From contig BDGG01000013.1 in the NCBI GenBank assembly GCA_001949185.1, forward strand, positions 857,107 through 921,106: 64,000 nt of DNA, given 5' to 3'. Both the position numbers and the translations under genes were made by a program. The notes below the pieces were generated by a model that ran no database searches, was not told where the DNA came from, and saw only the letters and a list, made by a program, of their open reading frames with translations. Origin of the DNA: Ramazzottius varieornatus. Lineage: Eukaryota; Tardigrada; Eutardigrada; Parachela; Ramazzottiidae. Positions within the stretch are counted from its first letter, which is position 1; each line of letters begins with the position of its first letter. Of the stretch, positions 12,331-22,592 are shown in pieces.

Positions 12331-12887
12331 TCATGTTTCCTGCAAGGGGCTCTTTTGGAACTCCAGATTTCTTTGCGCCGAGTACTACAACAGTGGGAAG
12401 TAGTGTCACAGTTCCCAAAGAATACTCATGGAAGAATGGTCGCGGTCTACTTACATTCCTGCCAGGAAGTTCTGATGGTCGTGGTTTCACCGTCAGCCTC
12501 CATCTCCGAATGCGTTCGCTTCTTTTGACTCATCTCATTCCAGTACCGGCCGGGTATTCTGATCCTGAGAGAAGAAAGATACAGTGCTGCGGAAAAACCG
12601 AAGAGAGTATTCACGGAAAAGAAAATGACCGCTGGTCAAAGGAGAAAAACCAAAACAATCTTTCGCTCCGCGTCTGGAGAAGCGGCCTATTTTCATAATG
12701 CTACTGTGCGGTGTTTTGATGGAGCCAAGACTGCGCTGCCGGGCTGCGCACCATCATTGCCAGAAAAACGGGTGATGGTAAGCCGTAAGTCGTCGGCCAT
12801 GGTGTCCAATAGCGATGCGGACCGCACCGCACCGCTTTCCATTCGTAATCCACCCGGCAAAACTGAGTCATCCCGAAAATTTTCCAT
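12331..12887 (-). CDS. Tentative small multi-exon gene, unrecognised
   Basis: Two protein-like minus-strand segments lie here. One (12887-12693) starts with ATG and reads MENFRDDSVLPGG..., continuing MADDLRLTITRFSG. The other (about 12590-12440) follows a TTTCCGCAG acceptor, reads RIPGRYWNEMSQKKRTHSEM and ends at a GTAAGT donor. A further acceptor TTGTAG at 12385 could start a last exon. I could not reconcile the phases of all the junctions, so the exact product is not claimed. If real, the gene is transcribed divergently from the caspase, with the start codons only about 150 bp apart. I recognise no family. Confidence 0.3.
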
Positions 12888-13036
12888 TTCTTCGTTCAGT
12901 AAATGATTTTAATTTCAGCTGATCAGTTTTATCTTCCACCATGCTTACCATGTGAAGCTCGTTGTAGTTTCAGGTGATGGATAACTGGTGACCGGAACTC
13001 ATCTGTCGGTGCACTCATCTGTGATCTATCGGTACG

Positions 13037-14540
13037 ATGGATTCCAACTCGGGCATCCTCAGCTCAGCCATCCAATTCTTGGGAGAATACCTCAAGTCGC
13101 GCAAGTCTTTCTCCTCGCATACCCGTCCCTCCACTCTCTCCAAGCTTCCCCCACGACAAAACTCCCAATCCGTTCCTTCTACACCTTCAGTGGACAGTCC
13201 ACCGCAACCGCCTGCTTTCCACTGGCAGCTCAGTCGCACAGAATCTGTCGACGGAAGCAATGAGAAGAAACAAGTTTCCCCTGATGTTCTGGACGCTCTA
13301 CCTTCTCCTTCCATCCTGAAAGCTGTCTCCACTACAGCTCCACCAGCGTTTCCTCCACGGCTTCCCGTGCCTCAGACCACAGCTCCGAAGAGCCTCTTCT
13401 CCAATCGATACTTCATGCATCATGAGAAGCGAGGTATAGCCGTAATCATTAACAACAAGAACTTCTACCCTGCTCTAGGCATGCCTGACAGGAAAGGCAC
13501 GGATGAAGATGCCAAAGCTTTGACCAGTGCGTTGAAGACGTTAGAGTTGGATGTCCATCAGTATGATAACCTAACGGCGTATAATATGGTGGAAGCCATG
13601 AAGTACTTTGCTTCGTTAGACCACTCGAAGAGCGATTGCTTTTTCGCTGCCATTCTGACACATGGTGATGACGGCGTTCTTTACGGCGTAGATGGGCGCC
13701 TCACCGTCGAGAAACTGACAGCGCCGTTCAGAGGAGATAAAAGCCTGACGTTGGCTGGAAAGCCGAAGCTGTTCATCTTCCAGGTAAGGATCATTCTTCA
13801 GACAGTCCTGTCACAGGATTTTTCTTTGTGAAAATGGGAAATAAAGTCGGTTTATGATAATGATATCATCGATCAGCTGTTTTGAAATGAGCCATCCGGA
13901 ATAGAATTCAGGTAGAAGTATGGCTAGTACGCTCTCTTGAATTGTTGCTTTCTATTGGATGCGGCTCATGACGTCACTGCGTCGGATTTCCATTGATGAT
14001 ATCACAGTGTAGAAATAGAAATCGAGGCGTCCTTTCGGAAAGACTAATGGGGGAAGTGCCCGGTTTTACTTGTAACGTCCCTTCGTGGTCCCAATTGTTG
14101 ATTGGTACGAGACTACGAGTACTCTTTATTTGTAGGCTTGTCGTGGAGATCGCCTCGACTATGGAGTGGACCTTATCCAAGGCGACGACGCGGCTGTAAC
14201 CCGGCTGCCAGTTGAAGCCGACTTTCTTTTCGCCTACTCCACCATCCCTGGTTTCTATTCGTGGCGCAACACGGACAACGGCTCGTGGTACATTCAAGCA
14301 CTCTGTCGCCTGATCAACCTCCACCACGGCGACGACGAAGCCAACCAGAAAGATCCTCGTTACGAACCCGACCTGGACTTTGTCCGCCTTCTGACACGCG
14401 TCAACTACGAAGTAGCCTACTTCTGCAAGTCGAGCGTCCCGACGAACCCTGACTTGGACCAGAAGAAGCAAGTGCCTAGCATAGTTTCCCAACTGACGCG
14501 GGACTTGTTCTTTCCGCCCAAGAAATCATCGATGTCTTGA
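13037..14540 (+). CDS. Caspase (cysteine-aspartate protease)
   Basis: The model is join(13037..13783,14136..14540), 383 residues, one 352-nt intron in phase 0. It is a C14-family apoptotic protease that cleaves after Asp. Residues 1-130 are a Ser/Pro-rich prodomain with no visible CARD or DED. The catalytic domain starts near HEKRGIAVIINNKNF. The catalytic His is His209 in ILTHGDDG (usually SHGEEG or SHGDDG). The active-site pentapeptide QACRG spans the intron, with Gln249 ending exon 1 and Cys251 in exon 2. The small subunit holds FYSWRNTDNGSWYIQALC, the S2-S4 substrate-binding block. All catalytic residues are present, so the enzyme should be active. The short featureless prodomain suggests an effector type, but an additional 5' exon cannot be excluded because a TTTCAG acceptor lies about 65 bp before this ATG. 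The intron is long for this region and contains no obvious element. Confidence 0.9.
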
Positions 14541-14894
14541 GCGGGTACTTTCTTGCTTGCTGTAATTATTTTCCTGTACCTCATCAATGCAATACTCTGC
14601 AATATTTACCTCATCTTCTCCTTTTTTTGGAAGCTTAACTTGTTTATTACGTCAGCCTTTGCTGATGAATACAGTACCTTGCCATGGTGACTGTAATACT
14701 GTTTTTCAACTGGCAACACTTGCCCACGCATGTTTTTCATTCTTTGACTTCTCATTTTTATTGAACGTACGTATCCTAAAATTTAATTCTCCTCTCCACT
14801 GTACAGAAAACGTCTTAACTTTGAACCAGGAAGGCATACACCAACAAAAATAAAAACCAGGTTTACTTCCGCTTCCACTTCCAACTTTTAAGTG

Positions 14895-17280
14895 TTAACT
14901 AAAGGTTGCGTTGATTGATTGCTGGGCCAGTTTCTGCCTGACGGAAGTAAAATACTTCTTCCCAACCGCATCAACCCATTCTTTATCAACCAAACACAAA
15001 TCCCGAATGTAAGTTTTAGTCGTCTGGACTAGCTCGTTATACACTACGCAAGAAGGTTTAGTTTTGAAGAGAAAGGAAGACGGGTGGATGAAGACCGGCT
15101 TCTTGGTGTCCAGCGTGACGTACGAACCATCGGGAAGCATTTCTGCCGTGTTCATGAACAGGCCTTCGCACAACGCCTTCCTCACCGCTGTCGTTCCTGG
15201 TGCACACGAAACGAGCTTTATACCTTCCTTCTGCATAATCTCTCGTAGCTGTTTGAGAATCTTGAAAGCCACCACGATGTTCCTCTTGTTGAGGAAGTTA
15301 GTTTGACACCAGAGATCGTTTCCTTTTGCGGTCTTGAAGGCTCTCCACACGTTCAGCAGGACGATGTGGTCGCCTTCGTTACTCGAGAATTTCTGATGGG
15401 CCAACGCTGCTTCCTTTCTCTTTTCGAGAGGAACGAAGAAAGGCGAATCTGTCGAAAGCATGGCGATGATTGTCAGGACTTCTTCCGTGCAGCCGTGGAC
15501 TTGAGCTCGCAACAAACACCTGTTAAACAAAGAGCCCATCAATCACAAAATCAAACAGCTACCAAAAGCTAAAAACTTAGTACGGCTGTACGAGGCTGTG
15601 CCAGACTTGACTGCCGGTGTGCCGTGCACCCTCAAGCCACAAGGGGGGAAACCAAGTTGAACTGACAAGTGAGAGGTTGAGACACTACCTCGCATAGCGA
15701 GGATCCAACGGGAACTTCGCCATCAGTTTTCCATCAGCAGTCAGCAAGCACGTCACATCCGTCTCGTTCACTTCTTGCGTAACGGCTCCTGTCCATTCCA
15801 GCTGGTCCATCGAACTTCTTAGATTCTGTTCATCCGGTCTGTCGAAGAAAGGAAAGTCTAGAGGCTTATCCAAGCCCATGGCGATGATTTGCAGCAGGAC
15901 ACTGGCTAAGTTGCTTCGGAGAATTTCAGGTACAGGATGTAACGGCCACTTGTCAAATTCTTCCTCAGAATACAGTCTGTAACAGACCCCAGCTTGTTCT
16001 CGACCAGCTCGTCCAGTTCGCTGCCAAGCTTCGGCTTGAGAAATCGTCCGAATCTTGAGGCTTTCCATCCCAGTGATGGACGTGTAGAGCTTGCTTTTGA
16101 CTCTCCCGCAGTCAACCACGTACTTCACACCGGGAATCGTGATGGAAGTCTCGGCGACATTCGTACAACAAATTACCTTTCTGGCGTTTGAATCGACGAT
16201 TAAAGCTCTCATCTGGTTTTCGGTCGGGAGAGAAGCGTAAAGAGGAACGAACCGGATGGACTGCTGGTTGAAAGGCAAGTTGAGAACGACTTGGCGACCG
16301 CTCCGCACGAAATCTTCTATCTCGTTCGATCCGGTCAGGAACACGAGGATGTCGCCCTGGAGGGGCGTGCTTCGATGAATCTGGAAGACGGTGACCAGCG
16401 CTGTGCGGATGTAGTCCTCCACGGGAGCTTTGGTAAAATTAATCTGCGAGGAAACCAAAGCTGGTCAGTCAAGTATCCAATCAACTGATTTCAGGGGTAC
16501 AAGCCGGAAATGAAGAAACTGCTCCTGACGCCGAAGTACCTCCCATAAATGCCACTCGGCAGTGTGACGTCATCTGATAACGTTTAACTGACCTACCTCA
16601 ACAGGGAAAGTTCGGCCAGGAATGAATAACACAGGTGGAGGTTCCTTCCATAAGCTTCGGAGCTTCTCTACACTCGTCGTGGCGGACATCAAGAACACTT
16701 TCAACGGCCAGAACTTGTCGCTGTTCTTCGGATCGTTAGCCAGCTTCCTCCTCCGCACTTGAGCCTTCTTGACGAGGCCCAGCAGCATGTCCGTGTTCAC
16801 TGTTCGATCGTGGATTTCATCAAGGATAATCAAATCGTATCTCCCAAACATCCAGTCAGCCTGTGCCTCCCTCATCAACATACCATCCGTCATGTACTTG
16901 ACTTCGGTCTTCTCGCTGGTACAGTCCTCGAAACGGACGGCGTAACCAATTCGCTGTCCAATGTCGCAGCCGTCTTCCAAAGCGACACGCTTGGCCACGT
17001 TGATGGCAGCTACTCGACGCGGTTGCGTAACGGCGATGCGCCGTCGTTGAGAGTTGAAGAATCCATCGAACGCTGGATCGAGCAGGAGCTGGGGGATCTG
17101 GGTGGTCTTACCGGACCCTGTGTCGCTGACAACGATGAAGACGGAGGAATGTTGGTGGTCATTGAGGAATTCGGCGAGATGACGGCGGAAGCGCACGACG
17201 GGCAAGCCGAGGCGGCTGTCCGATGGATCAGGCTTTGGAGATGCTGGACGCTTTATCAGAGGCGCCATCCCTGAGACCAT
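14895..17280 (-). CDS. DHX33: DEAH-box RNA helicase, DHX33-like
   Basis: The model is complement(join(14895..15519,15689..16443,16597..17280)), 687 residues, junctions in phase. It is an SF2 DEAH/RHA helicase, an ATP-dependent RNA remodeller. Motif I is GSGKTT (residues 55-60), motif Ia TQPRRVAA, motif II DEIH (154-157, a variant of DEAH), motif III SAT, motif V-like NVAETSITIPGVKYVVD and motif VI QRTGRAGRE. The C-terminal half has the winged-helix/HA2 part and the OB-fold region, with FKTKPSCVVYNELVQTTKTY and IRDLCLVD near the end. The order and wording of DILVFLTGSNEIE, VTVFQIH and IHPSSFLFKTKPSCVVYNEL match the DHX33 branch best; human DHX33 has 707 residues and works in rRNA synthesis and translation. 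Two ATGs, at 17280 and 17268, are possible starts. This is the least disturbed gene of the region, with no lesions. Confidence 0.9.
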
Positions 17281-17289
17281 TGTTGAACC

Positions 17290-17625
17290 TACATAGCCAG
17301 GAACAGGATGAGAGAGTTTGTGGAGGAAGTCAGAAGAACAGAAATGGAACGGAAGCTTGAAAAGATATTCCGGTTGTCACGTAAGTGTTCATGATGTGGT
17401 ATGTCATGTGTGTTTACCATATTATGACAGGGCGTGTACCGGTGGGAACGTGAAATTTGAGGTCAATGTCGCTGAGCAAGTGAGCATCTTCATCACGATG
17501 AGGTCTTCCTTCCGAGAACCTAACCTCGACTTCCGTCTAATGCATCGGTTTCTCCCAGAGGTTTTCGGGAAGTTTAGCGTTGATTCCGCTCACAAAATGG
17601 ATGGGCATATATACAGATAAACGCT
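17290..17625 (+). pseudogene. Degenerate duplicated sequence, copy 1
   Basis: This stretch is paralogous to 19270-19490. Both contain an AGAGGGTTCGTGGAGGAGGT-like block (here GAGAGTTTGTGGAGGAAGTC), a GTAAGTG donor at about 17380, TTATGACAG, then GGTGGGAACSTGAA. The frame after the acceptor is open to a TAA at 17618-17620 and ends with KMDGHIY, which resembles KTMDGHLEK of the P450s nearby. Phases do not join across the putative intron in either copy. It may be a P450-derived scrap or an unrelated gene relic; a stefin-like match to GGNVKFEVNV was considered and is weak. Confidence 0.35.
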
Positions 17626-17755
17626 GAATGTTCGCTAAACTGCATCAGCGAGTGCATATCAGCGAGACGTTACTCAAGCATCCTTCAGACACGCGTTTAG
17701 ATTGAGGATGCGGTGAAATGTGGACCTACGAGAGCATGACACCAGACAAAGGAAA

Positions 17756-17756
<1 letters not shown>

Positions 17757-17789
<33 letters not shown>

Positions 17790-17792
17790 CCT
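17757..17792. repeat. Heptanucleotide microsatellite (CATCCCG)n
   Basis: About five head-to-tail copies of CATCCCG, lying between the duplicated scrap and the P450 relic. Confidence 0.85.
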
Positions 17793-17797
17793 TAAAG

Positions 17798-18235
17798 CAA
17801 TCCATCACGACCCTGAAGTCTGGCCTGAACCTGACAAATGCGATCGTGATAGGTTCTGCGAAGAAAATAAGCACAATATTGTTCCGTTTACATTCCTGCC
17901 ATTCCGACAGGGGCCACGCGAATTTGTGTCATGCCGGGTCTGTGTCTTTGTGAAACCGCACTCTGCTTTCTTTCCAGGTTCGCGATCTATGAAAACAAGA
18001 TGATAGTCGTCAATATCCTAAGGAACTATCGTCTGGTTCCAACAACTCGTAGTCTAAGCAATATTCTGAATATACCGTAGCACCTTTTATTCAAAACGTA
18101 TGCAAAACGTTTGCTTGGCGTTCAGTTTTTTAGCATCGGTTAGGTTGTTTTGTAGGTTCTGCCGGCAGTAGAGGGAATGGGCCTTACCAATCCGAAAACC
18201 CCACAATGGCTTAGGGTGGAGCGTATGCGACCTCT
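17798..18235 (+). pseudogene. Cytochrome P450 relic (last three exons)
   Basis: Three consecutive remnants match the 3' end of the P450 genes nearby. The first, at 17811-17945, holds EVWPEPD..., FCEENKHNIVPFTFLPF. It then reads RQGPREFVSC where intact copies have GQGPRNCVGM, so the heme-ligand Cys and its Gly are lost. The second, at 17977-18055, reads FAIYENKMIVVNILRNYRL. The third, at 18160-18235, reads MGLTNPKTPQWLRVERMR. The last exon ends RVERMR, as type-B genes end NVERLR, so this is probably a dead type-B copy. Upstream exons are missing or unrecognisable. Confidence 0.75.
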
Positions 18236-20110
18236 GTGAGCACCAGTATCCTTGCTCTTCGAGGATCTAAGTATCGACGGGGGACGAACAAATTTTGCAA
18301 GGCTTGGTTTCGACAGAAGTGTACCGCACCGGCTTCTCAGAATTATCAAGGCTTGTCTTCCTACGAGCAATCAGTGCACTGTAGCGGCTTTAATTATTAG
18401 GTCTTTTGATATGACTTTGCGCCTTTTTGAAACATAGGGCACGCTACATTCTTCTAAACTATCCCGTCAAAGACCCGATCGCGCTTTCGATTAATTTCCA
18501 GAAACGGTTTTGGTTAGTCCTGCTTTTTGAAAATTTTGACTCACTTCGGATCCAAAAATGCCGCGGCCCGACTCAACGAGTAAAAGTTATACAAGTAACG
18601 AGCTAAGAGCTCAATGACAGAACTATGGAATAGCCGTTCTGATCTAGTTGGAGAAGCACTGGCTGAGAAGATAGCCAGGTGGAAATTTGTCCCGTCAAGA
18701 GCTACAAATTGATGACACAGAAGACTGTGTCCTGTATTCCTGGACAGAGCGAAAATCTTGAAATCTCGAAATGTCACGGACGATACCTTGGTACATCATC
18801 AGGAATCACCCTTATTTGTTTCTATCGATCAAGTAAGGAGAAACAGCCACAACGTTGCTATCCCAGTAAACTGGCGCACACAGAAAAGCGCGACGTCCCG
18901 ACTCCCACCCTGTAAACTCTCTTTTTGCGAAATCAGCATTCGTTCCTTTCGAAGTTTATCGCCCCTGGTTTGTACCCCAAGCCATGTTGTATAACACAGA
19001 GACCTGTTTCTGCGAAAGGAGTAAATGGTTTTGTGGCGAAAAATGGCGAAAAATTGCGAACAAGACCCTCGCCAAAACTGGGCGCTGCTCCTTTCCCTCA
19101 TTTTTCCATCAACATGATCATCTTGTCGTCAATCAACATCGTAATCAACGTCGCGTTACGTCATCGAGGCACACTGCAACGGTAGCAGACTCTCCTCTAT
19201 CCATTAGTCATAGTGCCCAGAGAATCGGCACGGCCGGGCTGGCGGAAATCCCTTGTAGGGTTAGAGCGGCTCTGGCAAGAGTGAGTCACGTACTCAGAGG
19301 GTTCGTGGAGGAGGTCCTCTTCCTTTTCGAAGGAACGGAAATGAAAAGGCTAGAAGGGTATTGCTATTATGTAAGTGACCATGTTTGGAGGACGTCATGG
19401 TTTGTTTGTCATCGCTTGCACTGGCCACATTATGACAGAGCATCTGCCGGTGGGAACCTGAAGTTCAAGGTCAAAGTCAATTCCTAAGTTCTAGGCAGTT
19501 CTACTTGTTCGATACGAGGGGCAAGACCTTACTTTGCTCAGCTTACAACTTTGCTTACCCTACCTCCCGAGTTGTGTGCAGGCCTCTTAGGCTCTGTAAC
19601 GTAGGCGTGACGTAGATGGGCAAAGTTGTACGCTGAACAAAGTAAGACTTTGCTCCTTGTACCTCATTTTAGTCATCCACAGGATGAGGTACACGCCCAT
19701 ATATGGTCGTATATAAGACAGGCTGAAGCTCCTGCGGCAACGAACGAGCATCACGGAATGGTGGAAGGACTGCTAGCAACTCAACTCAGAACTCTGTATT
19801 TGAAGGAACCGTTCGCCAAGAAACTGCACGGTAATCTAATCGGTCGCTCAATTTGTTTATCTTGTTTCGCTTGCTCGTGAGACCTATCGACAGCGAAATG
19901 CTGACACATCGCATAATCGATCACCTATCTGTCTGCAACGTCGTGGGGAAGTTACACCATCCAACAGTCCGCCTCTTACATAAGCAGGCCGGAAACTTTC
20001 TGGATTGCATCTCAATGGCCCAACCGGTATTCCAGACGACTCCGTTACGTTCCTCCATCACGCTGCTATCAGAGGTGCCATCGGTGGCGACCAGACTCCG
20101 TTGTTGAAAG
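18236..20110. other. Gene-poor spacer upstream of P450 gene 1
   Basis: No convincing gene lies here. The spacer contains the second copy of the duplicated scrap (19270-19490), where a frame reads FVEEVLFLFEGTEMKRLEGY before a GTAAGTG donor and GGNLKFKVKVNS after TTATGACAG. It also contains a foldback at 19514-19667. The last 400 bp before 20111 presumably include the promoter of the P450; I see no convincing TATA box. Confidence 0.4.
19514..19667. mobile_element. Foldback element
   Basis: The left arm reads CTTACTTTGCTCAGCTTACA then ACTTTGC. The right arm inverted reads CTTACTTTGTTCAGCGTACA then ACTTTGC. The arms are about 45 bp with few mismatches, around a loop of about 60 bp. No coding capacity; single copy in the window. 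Confidence 0.65.
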
Positions 20111-22592
20111 ATGTTGTTGTGGATCATCGTCCTGCTTGCCGGACTTTTCGGTTATTTCATCTAGTAAGACTGACACCACCTTGACTGTAACGATATATGA
20201 GTACGACACGGTTTAACATCACATACTCGTTCATTTTGTGCATCGTTTTCAGTCAGGCAAAAGAGCAATATGCATACTGGCAAAAACGAGGAGTGTCTGG
20301 GCCTCGTCCAGTCCCCGTTTTCGGACACTTATTGGAAATGAGCAAAGTAAGTTCGTATACCTGTGGTGAACTGTGCCCATCTTTTGCTTGATACGGGTTT
20401 CGTCCTGTTTGCTGACAGCTGGGTATGGGTAAGTTCGACATGAGCCTCACAAAGAAGTTTGGACGCATATCCGGATACTACGACACTGCACCGCTGCTCA
20501 TGGTATCCGACCCGGAAATGCTCAAGAGTGTCATGGTCAAGGACTTTTCCGTCTTCCCCAATCGCCGTGTAAGTAAGCCAGCCATACTGTAACTCACGCG
20601 GTCGCGGAAGAGGTGGGGTTGATGTGAAAGCCCACCATCAACGTTTCTAGATTGACTAAAGCTTCCCTCCGTTTTAGGATTTCGGTCTCAATGGTCCCAT
20701 ACTGGAGTTGAGCGTTAGCGTAATTCGAGATCAGCACTGGAAGGTAATACAATCTGTGCATAGTGCTTGCAGCACTTGGCCAACATTTCATATTTCCACA
20801 GCACGTGCGGAATGTGTTGGTGCCGGCATTCAGTTCGGGGAAAATGAGACAGGTTGGCATCATATTTTGATTATGCGTTAAGCGAAGATACTTGACCGAG
20901 AACATCATTCGCCGTTTCAATTACTATGTAGATGGAACCGCTCATCGCTGATTGCTGCAAAACCATGGGCGTTTACCTGGATAAGGTGGCGCAAAGCGGA
21001 GAAGACCTCGACATCAAACAGTACGTACGCATATCCACGCCAGATTTCTTATTACCACGAAACATGCATTACTATATTATGCGTAAATGATACTCCTTCA
21101 CACAGATATTTCAAGCGAATAACCATGGACGTGATTTCATCGTCGTTCTTCGGAACCAAAACTGACTCGCAGAGTAACCCGGACAGTCCGTTCGTCCAGA
21201 ACGCAATGAAGGTTTTCGACGTAGGCTTCTTCACTCCCGCGTTTCTCGTAGCGTGTAAGTCTTGAGCTTTCGAGCGACAAAAAGACAAACCCTATCAGCT
21301 GGTGATCAGCCCAAATTGGAACGGATGTGGAATTTCAGTTCTTGCCCCAAAGCTTACTCCTTATGCCAAGAAACTGGGGATGCAGCTGAATCCTAAAGCG
21401 CCGTTGGACTATCTTGTGTCGACCATGCGAGAAATTTTGAACTTGCGAAAGAAGTCAGGCGAGGTGGGTACACAAATGAACTGTGCCCCTAACCCGGCAC
21501 AGAACTGCGATATGCTTGCTGTTCACAGGTTCGTCGGGACTTCTTGCAAATGATGGTCAAGGCAATGAGCGAAAACGATAGCAGTAAGCGATCTGCAGTG
21601 GCTCCGAAAGAGTATGAGGAAGAGGGACCAGATGTTCTATCGGATACCCTCTCTGTCGAACCTTCGACTCAGCCGCAAACCACACATCAGGGACATCACG
21701 TCAGCCGAGCTCTCACAACTGAGGTAAGACCATCCTACTCTTTTCCGCGTCCGATCGCAAAACCCACACCCAGTCTGTCATCGCCAATTTTGTTCCGCAG
21801 GAGGTCATGGCCCAGTCAATGATTTTCTTGCTGGCCGGGTTTGAGGTACGTATTTTCGGCGAGCATTTGAGCCAGGTCAACCGTGCAACTCTGCGTCTAT
21901 GTGCCAGACTACGGCGAACACTCTGACTTTCCTGAGCTACCTATTGACCGCGAACCCGGAAATCCAAGAAAAGCTACGCAAGGAGATCCAGCATCGTATT
22001 GGCAGAGATGTCCAGCCAACCTACGATCTCGTCGCCCAGATTCCTTACCTGGATCAGTGCATCAACGAGACCCTGCGACTGTATCCTCCGGCCACTCGAA
22101 CAGAGCGCGAATGTAGCCAAGAATGGACCTGGAAGAATTTGACCATTGAGAAAGGTACCACCATTGGCATCCCCATCTACGCTCTGCACCACGACCCCGA
22201 GTTCTGGCAAGACCCGGAGACTTTCGATCCCGACAGGTTCTCCGAAGAGAACAAGCACAAAATTATACCTTTTACGTTCCTGCCTTTCGGCCAAGGACCA
22301 CGCAACTGTGTGGGCATGAGGTTAGTGTTGTTCTAGGGGATCTTTGTCTTGATCGACGGATGGGGTTTGTCCTTTCCAGATTTGCCATTTACGAGATCAA
22401 GATGGTAATCGCGAGCCTTCTCCAGCGATATAGGCTCATCCCGTCCTCGCGCACGGTAGGTCGCGTTGCAACACAAGGTATGATCCGTTCATGGGATCAT
22501 ATTCTTTGTTGTAGACTCCACCAATTGTCCAAGATCTGGGCCTCATCACGCCAAAGAACCCTTTGTGGATCAAACTGGAGAAACTCGATTAG
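20111..22592 (+). CDS. Cytochrome P450, CYP3 clan, type A (gene 1)
   Basis: The model is join(20111..20163,20253..20346,20419..20568,20678..20743,20802..20852,20932..21020,21106..21254,21339..21463,21529..21723,21801..21845,21908..22320,22380..22455,22515..22592), 527 residues, all 12 introns in phase. It is a heme monooxygenase of the ER membrane working with P450 reductase. It has an N-terminal anchor (residues 2-17), then a Pro-rich hinge GVSGPRPVPVFG. The I-helix oxygen-activation site FLLAGFETT spans the exon 10/11 junction (Thr340-341). ExxR is ETLR in INETLRLYPPATR, and the PERF-equivalent is DPDRFSEENK. The heme loop FLPFGQGPRNCVGMR has the thiolate Cys473. The helical wording RFAIYEIKM after the heme loop is CYP3-clan style. 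An acidic/Ser-rich insert (EYEEEGPDVLSDTL) precedes the I-helix. Closest local relative is gene 3 at 56.8 kb. The substrate cannot be told from sequence. Confidence 0.93.

Noticed and set aside
16759-17274. 171-codon plus-strand ORF
   Set aside because: Shadow of the first helicase exon on the opposite strand.
17440-17620. Stefin/cystatin gene (GGNVKFEVNV...)
   Set aside because: The QVVAG-type motif is not preserved, phases do not join, and the end looks more like a P450 scrap.
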